Source: Branchinecta lynchi | Taxonomy: Eukaryota; Arthropoda; Branchiopoda; Anostraca; Branchinectidae | Reading direction: 5' to 3' | Assembly (NCBI GenBank): GCA_023053575.1 | Contig: JAKZAP010000018.1 | Location: 7,316,001-7,380,000 of the forward strand | DNA: 64,000 nucleotides | Shown: positions 10,780 through 20,266 of the stretch, piece by piece | Layout: each line of letters starts with the position of its first letter | Position numbering within the stretch: position 1 is the first letter of the stretch | Notes under the pieces: generated by a model | What the model saw: only the letters and a program-made list of their open reading frames with translations | What the model was told of the DNA's origin: nothing | The model's database searches: none | Translations under genes and position numbers: made by a program

Positions 10780-12395
10780 ACTGGGACATGTAATTTATCA
10801 TCAGGCGCGTAACTTGAACCTGAAAAAGCCCTACCCAACTTGAACAAGAGCTGAAAGCTCATATGGCACTTGTCGGAACAGTTAGCATGTTTTTCAGTTT
10901 GTCCTCCTGCAGCTACCCCCCCCCCCCTCCAGTTATGAAACCCACACCGGACTTGAAACTGAAAATTTGAGACACTCGTTCTTGACACTTGTCAAGTTTC
11001 ATGCACGTCCGATCACCCATTCCTAAGTTATGAATGCCACCTGATTCCGGATTCCCCATCCCTCTACTCCCCCCAGGATGGTCGGATCGGGGAATTTTCA
11101 AGTCAATATGTTAGAGTCCCTAATTGGCCTGCGAAGTTCCATGGTCCTATTACATCTCGAAGCACCCTAGCTCGAGATCACCGGAATCCGGGAAACCCCA
11201 TCCACTTCCCCCACCGTGACACAATCCGGTCCTATTTTGTCAGGAATGCATCTAGGGTTTACGCTTGCTCTTCCAACCAAGTCCAACTCCGATGCCTCGA
11301 CTTTAAGCGATTCACGAGATTTCCGGTGCCCCCTCCAGCTCCCCCCTCCCAGTGATCAGATCCGGTCCAGACTTGAAACTGAACATCCAAGACACTTAAT
11401 CGTAATTCTTACCAAGTTTCATGCACGTCCGATCACCAGTTCCAAAGTTGGGAATGTCACTAGATTCCGGATTCCCCACCCCTTTACGCCCCCCACGATG
11501 ATCGGATTGGGGAAGGGACTATTTTCAATTCAATATTGTAGAATTTCTAAAATGCCTGCCAAATTTCATGGACCTAGCACATGTGGAAGTACCTTAACTC
11601 GAGATCACCGGAATTCCGGTAAACCCCCTCCGACTCCCCCCACCGTGACACGATACAGTCCTGTTTTGTCAGTAATGAATCTAGGGTCTAAGCTTGTTCT
11701 TCCCACCAAGTTCCATCCCGATCCCTTGAATCTGAGCCTTTCAGAAGATTTCCGGTTCCCCTTCCAGCCCCCCCAGGTATCGTATCCGGTCCAGATTGAA
11801 AAAGAACATCTGAGGCACTTGTTCTTGACACTTGTCGAGTTTCATGCACTTCCGATTATCCCTTCCAAAGTTATGCATGTTACTAATTTCCGGATTCCCC
11901 ATCCCTCCACTCCCCCTGCGATGGTCGGATTGGGGAAACGACTATTCTTAAGGCAGTCTGTTCGGGTCCCTGATATGCCTACCAAATTTCATCGTCCTAG
12001 TACCGAACTAGCGGGATCACCGAATTCCACCCCCCCCCCAACTCCCCCCACAGTGCCCGAATCCCGTCCAGTTATGTCAATGTCAATGATGTATCTAGGA
12101 TTTTTGCTTGTTCTTCCGACAAAGTTTCGTCCCGATCCCTCCAGTCTAAGCGTGTCCCAAGATTCCCTATTCCCCCTCCCTCCACTCCCCAACGATGGTC
12201 GGATCGGGGAAATGACTATTTCCAACTTAACTTAATCATTCGGGGTCCCTGATATGCCTGCCAAGTTTCATCGTCCTAGCTTATGTAGAAGTGCCCGAAC
12301 TAGCAAAACCCGGACCGACCGACCGACAGACCGACGGACGGACAGAAATTGTGATCGCGATATGGCACTTGGCCGAAAGGCAAGTGCCATAAAAA
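10780..12395 (-). mobile_element. M2 satellite-bearing element, copy 1
   Basis: A tandem array with a period of about 421 bp: the phrase TTCCGGATTCCCCA recurs near 11045, 11467 and 11888. Units contain AAGTTTCATGCACGTCCGAT, runs of C, and GATGGTCGGATTGGGGAA. At the right it ends in a GACCGACCGACAGACCGACG microsatellite, then GATCGCGATATGGCACTTGG and the hairpin GGCACTTGGCCGAAAGGCAAGTGCC. The long proline-rich open frame at 11216-12235 is a by-product of the repeats. Fragments occur at 35180-36560 and 41540-42070. Confidence 0.8.
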
Positions 12396-12754
12396 GCGAA
12401 GAAGTTTAACGTCAATCGCGCAGTGGACAGTTTCGCGAATTTGAAGAAGCGTCGTTTCGCCTTGGTCGATTAGTAAAATATCTCTTTGTTTTTTTGTTTT
12501 TATTACGTTTTCTTCTTGAAATAAAACTGCTCATTTTCCCTTGACTTGGGAAAATCGGCTGCAACTTTGCCCCCCCCCCCTCCAGGATTTTGACGAAACT
12601 ACGCCCCTGTGTATCATTTGTTGTTTATAAATGGAATTCACCCTGTGTATTACGTAGTTCATGTATTTATTTTTTTTAGGCATTATTTTTCCTTCTTTAT
12701 TATTTTAGATTGTTTGTACAAAGCTTATTTTACCAAGTGACTTTGAAACATATA

Positions 12755-12972
12755 TTCAAACAGTGTTTACAACGGATATACGTCAGCTATTATAACTGAT
12801 CACTTATTATAACTGAAGCTTCAGTTATTTAGTACAGGTTTGTTTCCTTCACCGACGTTGACCCAAAAGATTGACAGCCTGACGAGGACCCTTGCCAAGA
12901 AGAGCCGAAATATCGCTGAAGAAGAATATTAGCTGATGTATATCCGTTGTAAACATTGTTTGGATATAAGTT
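12755..12972 (+). mobile_element. Fold-back element with hammerhead-like core
   Basis: Arms TTCAAACAGTGTTTACAACGG and CCGTTGTAAACATTGTTTGG are inverted, extending to ATACGTCAGCTA / TTAGCTGATGTAT. Inside are CTGACGA (12879-12885), a stem with one bulged A and GAAA (12907-12910). The element is non-coding. Confidence 0.7.
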
Positions 12973-13340
12973 TATTGTAGACGTTTGGTTTTGTTCGTTT
13001 ATTAGTTGTGAAATGCGGTATGTCTGTCACGCAATAAAATTCATTCACCTCACCCATGCTACCTAGCGGGCATTAAACGCGTTGCAGATGTCAAAATAGA
13101 GAACTCTGCTTTCCCTATTGCAAAGAATACTGAACGGCCAACTCGGTGTAAACTGAACCCCAGCCTATTATCGGAGGTCCGTGACGTTTTTGCGGCGCCA
13201 TGAAAGAAATAGGGGTATTCGATTAAATTAATGGTGCAGAATATATATTTGTATCTATGCATACAGAGCCGGGTGGCTAGCGACGCGCCGGACGCGTTTA
13301 CATTTATAAACCGTTCTAGGGACAATCCATTCCGTTATTA

Positions 13341-14027
13341 CACAGTAAAAAAAATCTTGCAGTATTTGCTACTGGGATTAATTTTATCTTTATTTTTTAT
13401 TTATTTATTAATAGAAAAAGACGTTAAGCCGAAGCTTCTCTCTCTACAAGCACACAGATGTTTACTACATTTTTCAACACTGCACTACACACTTGACATA
13501 TAACAAATATAAACTAAAAAGGGTTCACATACGCGATATTGCAGAACGTTGTACCAGCAAGATGTTGTTTGAATGAAAGTAAATTTGGTTGGGAAACGGT
13601 CTCCTCCGATAAACCATTCCATGCCTGGCATGCACGGTAACAAAATGAACGTTGACCAATTTTCCGGTTTATTTTTGGTGGGTATAACCTCAAAGAATGC
13701 TGACGGGTTGACTGATATGAACTAAACTCAAAAAACTGTTTTTTGTCCAAATTATCTACCGAGTTGAGAATTCTGTAAGTGTTCAGGATGTCGTTACGAT
13801 CCCGACGGAACTCCAATGAAGGTAGATTAAGATGTCTCATTCTGTAATCGTAGGTAGAGTACCGTAGGTATGGAATTAATTTTGTGGCCCGGCGCTGAAC
13901 CCTCTCTACTCGGGACCGGTGATTGAGATAAGATTACCCCTAATTCGGATTAATCTAATCCCAATATAGGTAAGATCAATCCCAGTAGCAAATACTGCAT
14001 CCTTATTCGGAGAAACTTTTTACAGTG
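13341..14027. mobile_element. GATTAATC MITE, copy 2, split by a LINE fragment
   Basis: The left piece (13341 to about 13394) has CACAGTAAAAAAAATC and GCAGTATTTGCTACTGGGAT. The right piece (about 13919-14027) has the complementary half ending TTTTTACAGTGTAG. Together they make one MITE interrupted by about 520 bp of LINE DNA. Confidence 0.65.
13395..13918 (-). pseudogene. 5'-truncated LINE fragment (RT C-terminus)
   Basis: The minus strand encodes RVERVQRRATKLIPYLR, then RHLNLPSLEFRRDRNDILN and TYRILNSVDNLDKKQFFEF, and closes with AWNGLSEETVSQPNLLSFK and a stop at 13514. This order is the canonical C-terminal end of CR1/Jockey-group LINE proteins. The 3' side (left on the plus strand) is an AT-rich TTTATTTATTTATTA tail, as expected of a retrotransposed 3' end. 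The 5' end is truncated within the thumb region at about 13918. The fragment lies inside a MITE. Confidence 0.8.
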
Positions 14028-14336
14028 TAGACGGAAAATATAGACTTCTCGTGTGAGACATCACGAGCCTACGTTAGTCGGCTAAGGTTTAGTCGACACC
14101 CGGAAGTCGGGTTGTAGGAATTTTCTACAATATACTCTAGAAATAGATTTCTTTAGTCAATTCGAATAAGAGATATTGCTGAATCAAAGTGTGTGTTTTA
14201 TCTTTGCCGAGGGGTTACCCACTCCCTGGCACCTGTTGTACACCTTTCCGGCATCGCCGATTTCAATCAGAGCCTTCCGGTACCGGCCATACTTTAAATT
14301 AGGCGATCCCTCTTGCAATCGCTTCTAGAAACGCTT

Positions 14337-14633
14337 CTACACATGGCAAGTGGTGCCACGGAAGAATTGCGAACTTTTGGAAGAACTACACATCTCCTGA
14401 TCAGGTTCTCGTATTTGAAGATGTAGGCTAATAATCTTTTCTTCATCACCGGGTCGGCACTGTCTTTGCACAGTAACTGTGTATGCGGCCAATTTCATTG
14501 CCTTCCCGCCAAAACTGGTATTGACAGGACCGAGAAAGTAAAAGGACACCCCAGGGGTAAGATCCCGCCGAAGCCATGTTCTTGTTTCTGATAGTTTCAT
14601 GTCTAGGTTATGTTCATCAAAAGGTATGTTAAA
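14337..14633 (-). CDS. Possible exon or small ORF, function unknown
   Basis: The minus strand is open for 99 codons from an in-frame stop at 14634-14636 to the stop at 14337. The first ATG (14600) would give 87 residues including LRRDLTPGVSFYFLGPV and KAMKLAAYTVTVQRQC, with balanced composition rather than the skew typical of chance frames here. There is no recognisable domain, signal peptide or membrane segment. No strong acceptor or donor could be assigned, and it abuts a fold-back repeat. It could be an exon, an ORF relic of a transposon or chance. Confidence 0.25.
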   Translation of the reverse strand, partial: FNIPFDEHNLDMKLSETRTWLRRDLTPGVSFYFLGPVNTSFGGKAMKLAAYTVTVQRQCRPGDEEKIISLHLQIREPDQEMCSSSKSSQFFRGTTCHV

Positions 14634-14970
14634 TCAGTCTACCACAAATCCCTGATTTTTGGATACCCTATGCCAAACGCTGGATATACCTAGCATTTGG
14701 CATAGCCTATGCCTAACGCTGCATACCCTATGCCAAACGCTGGATACCTGTTGGTAACCTAACCCTGACCTACCTCAATACAAAGGAGTCCTGATTGGTT
14801 GATTTTTTAGCTTCACTCAAATCATTAACATTTTACTGGATTACAGTATCTCAGCACATGTCATCGTGTATCCAGCGTTAGGCATAGGGTATGCCAAACG
14901 CTATAGACATATCCAGCGTTTGGCATAGGGTATCCAAACATCAAGGGTTTGTGGTTGACTGTGTTAAATC
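14629..14970. mobile_element. Fold-back MITE with GGATACCCTATGCC subrepeats
   Basis: Outer arms (TTAAATCAGTCTACCACAAA near 14630; TTTGTGGTTGACTGTGTTAAA near 14950) are inverted. Within both arms GGATACCCTATGCCAAACGC is repeated, twice or more per arm. The central spacer (about 14757-14867) is unique. No open frame is seen. The repeated core inside both arms suggests growth by unequal exchange. Confidence 0.75.
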
Positions 14971-17454
14971 CTGATGTTTTTCAATTAGCCTACTCTTCAT
15001 TCTCCACCATGCCCTTCTTATCCTTTCCCTCTTTTAGTTGACCAACCTCGGTGAGGATTTGAAATTAGGGCCCACTCCTGTCTTAGTTCAACGCCTTAAA
15101 GGACATGTTGTCCCTGAAATGCCATTGCAACCTACTTCCGAAATCGCAAAATCCATTATTAAACCCCGAGACCGGAAGTGAACACGGTACACTGTAACTC
15201 CGCTAACGACCCCTCCCTAACTGATTATCACACTTGCCTTGTCTCGCTGTTTCCGATACGTAACATGTTTCTAACGATTGTTTACGAAAAGCTCGCTTTG
15301 TCGGATTTTACCCTGCTTTTGCTGGAAGTAAACTGGCCAGGAGAAAGACTTGAAACAGCCAAAGTCGTGGGCTATTTGTTTAAAGCAGAGCCTGGTTTTA
15401 AAGTATTCAACTATTTTAGAAAACAGAAAATAGTGCAAAGTGTGCTTTAACCATTAGGTTATCGATGACAAAAAAGTCCTAGAACATGAACAAGCGGCCA
15501 AGGAATAAGTTTGGGAGCCTTTGTCTGAGAAATGTAATGTGCCTCCCTTTTCCATCAACAATCATAAGTTCAGTCACAACAACACACATCAGGCCACTCA
15601 TCAGGTCACCAGACATGGCCCACCAAACCCCGGACTGCCCACATCAATACATCATTAGTGATAAGACTGGTGCAGACGGTGCAGTAGCACTATCACCTAG
15701 TAGCACATGCCTTGATTTCAATATGAGGGTCCTAAGGAAATAATAAGCTTAGGCCTACCTTTGTGTGGGTTGCTCCAAAGTAATTTAATTACTTCCATTG
15801 TCTCAAGGTCGAATGCCAAAGCCTCATCTGAAGGAACGTGATAAGCAATGCAGCTAGCTTACAGCCATAGAGATTAGTATCATACACTTGTACCACACTG
15901 AAGAGTATGTACCTGGATCATTCTAGGCTACTCATCAAGGATGTCTCTGATTCAAACTTTGCACTACACACTATCAAGAACTGTCAACTTTCCACTCATC
16001 AGCACTAGACACAAGTGGTCACAACACTCAGGACTCAGCTAGTCCAGAAAATGGAAGCTAGGGTGTCACCAAACGAAATCACAGTAAAATAAACATCAGA
16101 CAGGATTCGGGAGTCCTAGCTAGGCTACTGCCTCAGCCTACAGCAGAGATTGATTCTTTGGACGCTGCTGAACCATTTGCATAACTTTGGATGGTGTTTA
16201 TCACCATCTAGTTGCTGCGAGAAAAACTAATTGCAAAATAGTTCCTAAAGGTCTCGTGACTTTTCTTTCTACTTATCCGCTGTGGGTTTAGGCTCAGGCT
16301 ACTTCAGGAATATTCAACATGTTTCAGTAACTCTCAGTACTTGAAAATAGCTAACGTATATTTTACTATTTACTTTTATTTCTCCACTTCACAAGCAGAA
16401 ATACTGAACTTACTTGACAAATTGCCCGCCAAGACTACACTACTGATCACTGATGAACGTTCCAGAAAGAAAAGAAGTTCAGTTTAAAAGCTGGTAAGGC
16501 GGTAAATCTGATTAAGTTGCTGAATGGTCGGTGAAAGAAAGCTCTGGCACTAATTCACTGGAAATATTCCGAAATAAAAAAATTAAATATGTATAAAATG
16601 GACTGCCACTCTTCCCAGTTCTGACGTGATCTCCACACGGCTTGCTGCCAGAGCGTTAGTTCTTGATGCCATCTAGTGCAAGCTGACGGAACTTTGAACG
16701 AATCAGAGGAAAGTTTATAGATGGCATGCGGTGCAGCCATAGGGACCTGATAAATGAACAGCTATGGTATGGGACATGACACACAAAGAAGGACTCTTGT
16801 GAGTTGATATGTGAGTGATATCAGAGTTTTTTGTACATTACTTAGTTTTCTGTTGTTAGGAAAAATGTCAAAACATTTGTTGGTTAATTATTTCAATTTA
16901 TTACCGGACGACTAGGGCTGCCTACTGTATATAAAATTGCTTAGAATAAATAAACAGAATTAGTTTTGGGATATGAAATCACAATCACATGGCTACCAAA
17001 AGGAGCTGACGGCAAGGCTAAGAAATCTGCGCCGAGCATTCCATACTAGGCACTCGAGATGATCTTGTAATAGCAATAGGCTTTGAGGTTTCTTTGGTAA
17101 CCTGATAAAAGCAGCTTTCAAGTCTGACATATATTACTGGTTCATTCTCCGTTTCCAATTGTTCCATGTTCCATCCATTCTCATTCCAAGATTTTGAACT
17201 CATGTGTTAGTTTTATCCATCCTACGCTCATTTTTGTTGTCCTTCTCTGATGCTTTTAGAGGCGGTCAAGGTCCGAGGAGCTTATTGGTCAGAAATACCG
17301 GTTATGCAAGTTTCTCATCGACATTAAGGAGGCTAAGCGAGGCTAAAAAGCAAGCCCGGACGGATTTGTAATCTTTGAGAAACCCAGCAGATTTTCAAAG
17401 TACTCAAAGTAGTCACATAAGATATTGGGACGGAAACTGTATGCAGGGGCTTCA
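14971..17454. other. No recognised gene
   Basis: A 90-codon open frame at 15178-15450 (plus) and an 85-codon frame at 15486-15743 (plus) lack domains and splice support. This is the longest stretch in the window without an identified repeat or gene. Confidence 0.4.
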
Positions 17455-17690
17455 CGACTGGGGGGGGGGGGGGACGCCCCGTCAAAACAGTCGGTTTTTC
17501 TGAAAATTGGTCGGTTTTTGTTCAAAATAGTCGGTTTTTCTGAAAATCAGTGGATTTTCTGAACATCAGTCAATTTTTTTCGAAAATGTAATTTTTGTTG
17601 TTGAAAAAAGTCGTTTCTTCTGCAGAAAAAGTCGGTAAAATTACCAGCCAGTCGGTAAATGCCTCGTCCCCCCCCCCCAAACATTTTGGC
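17455..17690. repeat. ~20 bp minisatellite between a G-run and a C-run
   Basis: AGTCGGTTTTTCTGAAAAT and diverged versions recur about eight times between GACTGGGGGGGGGGGGGACG and CCTCGTCCCCCCCCCC. The G-run and C-run are inverted to one another, so the block may be a small inverted-end element whose inside expanded. Confidence 0.6.
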
Positions 17691-18159
17691 TACTAACGCC
17701 TCTGACTGTATCTACTGTGACTTGTGCTTTAAACTGCCAGTGTTAGTTAGTGGCCTGTGTCACACGATGCGTATGCGTGCGCCATCGACAAGAGAATGCA
17801 GGTTTTCACGTTACTTAAATTTTTTTTACTGAATAATTAAACAAACGAACTAATACGGACTTCACAAATGCATGTTGATCTAGCCTAGCGCGACAAACAA
17901 AAACATCAATAAACTACAAATAGGACTACAATGAGTATTATGATTCCTCATCTACAGCATAATCGTCTTTGGCTTGTAGCTGTATTATTTCTCCGAAACG
18001 ATTTTTTGGTATTCTTTAACAAAAGGACTCTTCCCGTTGGGGAGGTTTCGGGACTGTCTTCGGTTGGGGGGCTGTTACTTGAGCCTGGACTAGCTGGGCT
18101 TGCTGGAATAAATAAGGGGAATGAGGTTTTGAGTTAGGCTGTTCCGATGAAAAATTCAT

Positions 18160-18425
18160 CTCAAAATAGTACTATGAAATAGTATGAAAAAGTTGCATGC
18201 AGTACTAACGATGCTGCTACATGCTTCTGCTAAGGCTTCCGTGTTACTGCATACTACTATATGCTACTATTAGCAAGACTGGATGCTACTATGGCAAGAC
18301 AGGATGCTACTGGATACCACTACATAAGATTGGACCAGTCTGAGGCACATTAAACGATAGTATTCTTTGCAACTACATAGTATTACATGCAACGTTTTCG
18401 TACTACTACCAAACTACTATGCAGG
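18160..18425. repeat. Low-complexity ACTACTATGCTAC region
   Basis: Irregular repetition of TACTACTATGC-like words over about 260 bp; there is no fixed unit length. The left part of the interval overlaps no gene. Position 17931-18137 upstream holds a 68-codon frame with no recognisable content. Confidence 0.5.
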
Positions 18426-18596
18426 CTACAAATTTGTCATCGATGTAGGCGTTTTATTAAAGTTTAACCGAATATGGATGGGATACGACAGTCTATTTAC
18501 CCATCACTTATTCACTTAAATAGGCTTAAAGACGAAATGAAAATGCGTTACTTCGTTCCTCCGTTATTCGTAGAATAGATTTCCATCTAAGATGTA

Positions 18597-18894
18597 TTCT
18601 CGCCATTCCCCGACGACTCCTTTTGAGGAGTCCCTACGTTTTTAGTTGTCCCCACAGATGGGGAATGCTCCGATTATCATCATCATCATCAAAAAGGACA
18701 CCCTCTCAAATTCGGAGGGGAATCAATTTTTGCTGGTGTCGGTGCTCTAAAATCAGTTTAAAACAATCAGAATAAACAAAACCAAAAACAAAATCGATCC
18801 TATCTAATATCGTCAACTGCACCGCATGGAGTGACTCCCTCTATTCTCGCCGTTCCCCTTGATTCCCCGAGGAGTCCTCGGGGAACGGCGAGAA
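18597..18894. mobile_element. TA-flanked MITE nested in copy B
   Basis: Between TA dinucleotides (18595-18596, 18895-18896) lie inverted ends TTCTCGCCATTCCCCGACGA and its counterpart in TCCTCGGGGAACGGCGAGAA. A second start of the same end sequence occurs internally at 18844, making a 55 bp near-perfect palindrome at the right side. TA duplication suggests a Tc1/mariner-type mobiliser (inference). Confidence 0.75.
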
Positions 18895-19170
18895 TACGCC
18901 TCTAATGAGCTTTTTCTTTCGGATTTGTGGTACATCTGTGTCCTTGTAGCTCTATGCTTGAAATATTAGCGAATACAACTGTAACTATTGCCGAAAAACA
19001 AACCTTTTTGGGTCACAAGCTATAGCGAGCTTTCTTTAGAAGTGACCTTACTATTTGGAACTGAGCATTTCCTGATCTTCGCTTCGTGAGCAATTCAAAT
19101 ACATTCATTCGTTGAAATTCAAATTAACCGCAGCTGGATGAACTTTGTCTTGTCGGGCCAGCAATGCATA

Positions 19171-19337
19171 CACTGTAAAAAGTTTCTCCGAGTAAGGATT
19201 AAAGTTAACTGCAGTATTTGCTACTGGGATTAATCTTATCTCTACTGGGATAAGATTAATCTGAATTGGAGATAATCTTATCTCATTAAAGACAAGATTA
19301 ATCACATTAGCAAATACTGCACGATTTTTTTTTACAT
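19171..19337. mobile_element. GATTAATC MITE, copy 3, nested in copy B
   Basis: CACTGTAAAAAGTTTCTCCG at the left and CGATTTTTTTTTACA at the right bound repeated GATTAATC/GATAAGATTAAT words. Copy A continues uninterrupted across the equivalent point (GCAGTGCATATTCTGAACC), confirming the insertion. Confidence 0.8.
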
Positions 19338-19839
19338 TTTATTCAGAACGTCACTACTCGAGCCCAAGATGAAAAATTATAAATCCCTTAGCAGAGTCAA
19401 AATACTCCATTGTGTACAAAGCCAAGATCTAAGAATAAGCTGGCTTTTCAGTTAAACTTTAGTTATTGTTTTTGTTAAAAGTGTATGTCGTAGTTTGGAG
19501 CGTTTGCTTAATTAGCGTTTGTTTGAGTAGATGGACAGATGGCACGGTAGCGTTTACACGGACAAGAAATCCCGTCAATCAGAAAGAAATTCCGGTTGAC
19601 CTGAAAGGATACCGTTCGCGAAGACGACTAGAAAAAAAGTCTAGCGGGACGAGAATTCCTTTCATGATGAAAGGAATTCCGGTCTACTTGAAAGGAATCT
19701 CGTCGGTGGCGCTGGTAAAAAAAAAAAAAAGGCTTGCTAGCTTTTGAGAGAAGCAGGCATCAGCACTGATGTCATAAATGCTACTGAACAAAAAAATTTG
19801 TTGGCTATTGAATTTATTTTTGTCAGATTTTCTGGTTTC

Positions 19840-19945
19840 AAGAATTCTTTTTTTGCCTCTGCGTGTAAACATAATTTTGTCACCAAGACCGGATTCTGTT
19901 CAAGTTTTCCTGTACTTGTACACGCTGCAAAAGACAAAGTTCTCT
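19840..19945. repeat. Dispersed repeat shared with 2930-3010
   Basis: CTCTGCGTGTAAACATAAT, TTGTCACCAAGACCGGATTC and TTCAAGTTTTCC appear here, and inverted near 2940-3010. Six-frame readings here include several short frames but nothing that persists in the other copy. Confidence 0.5.
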
Positions 19946-20099
19946 TGCCCCGAGAAAACGATTCCTAACCCTCACAGCGTATGGTAGACTGCCAAGGGAT
20001 AGGATTTGTCGTTCCTAAATCTCCAATCTCAGAACCGGACGAACAGTCCCTTCCAGATGACAATGAAAAGCCCATTGTGATCCCTACACCTCCCTTATC

Positions 20100-20180
20100 A
20101 ATTTCCTGTAGCAAATTTGTTCATTCCGGTTTCACAGGATTCCGGCCGAACTGGATTCTCGGCAAAAAAAACACCGTGTT
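20100..20180 (-). repeat. M1 unit fragment
   Basis: TTCCGGTTTCACAGGATTCCGG and the following AACTGGATTCTCGGC resemble one M1 array unit on the minus strand. It lies just beyond the predicted 3' end of the membrane-protein gene. Confidence 0.45.
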
Positions 20181-20231
20181 TTGATTTGGCATACTTTTAA
20201 CCGAAAAGCAATATTGGCTTCGAAGGAAGCA

Positions 20232-20237
20232 TTTATT
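20232..20237 (-). promoter_or_regulatory. Candidate poly(A) signal AATAAA
   Basis: AATAAA on the minus strand lies about 30 nt past the stop codon at 20267-20269. This supports the end of the membrane-protein gene here, though the 3' UTR would be very short. Confidence 0.4.
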
Positions 20238-20266
20238 GTGTATAGGGAAAGAAATCGGTAGCTGTT

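Larger units (their letters stand above)
18461..19458. mobile_element. TTAA-flanked (piggyBac-like) element, copy B
   Basis: AGTTTAACCGAATATGG follows TTAA (18457-18460). The right end CTTTTCAGTTAAACT is followed by TTAG (19459-19462), a TTAA with one substitution. The interior is collinear with copy A. Two inserts absent from copy A, 18597-18894 and 19171-19337, are younger MITEs. No transposase. Confidence 0.85.

Noticed and set aside
11216..12235. 339-codon proline/serine-rich open frame (plus)
   Set aside because: It runs through the M2 tandem array; its repeated phrases follow the ~421 bp DNA period and C-rich units. The frame is not kept in other M2 copies.
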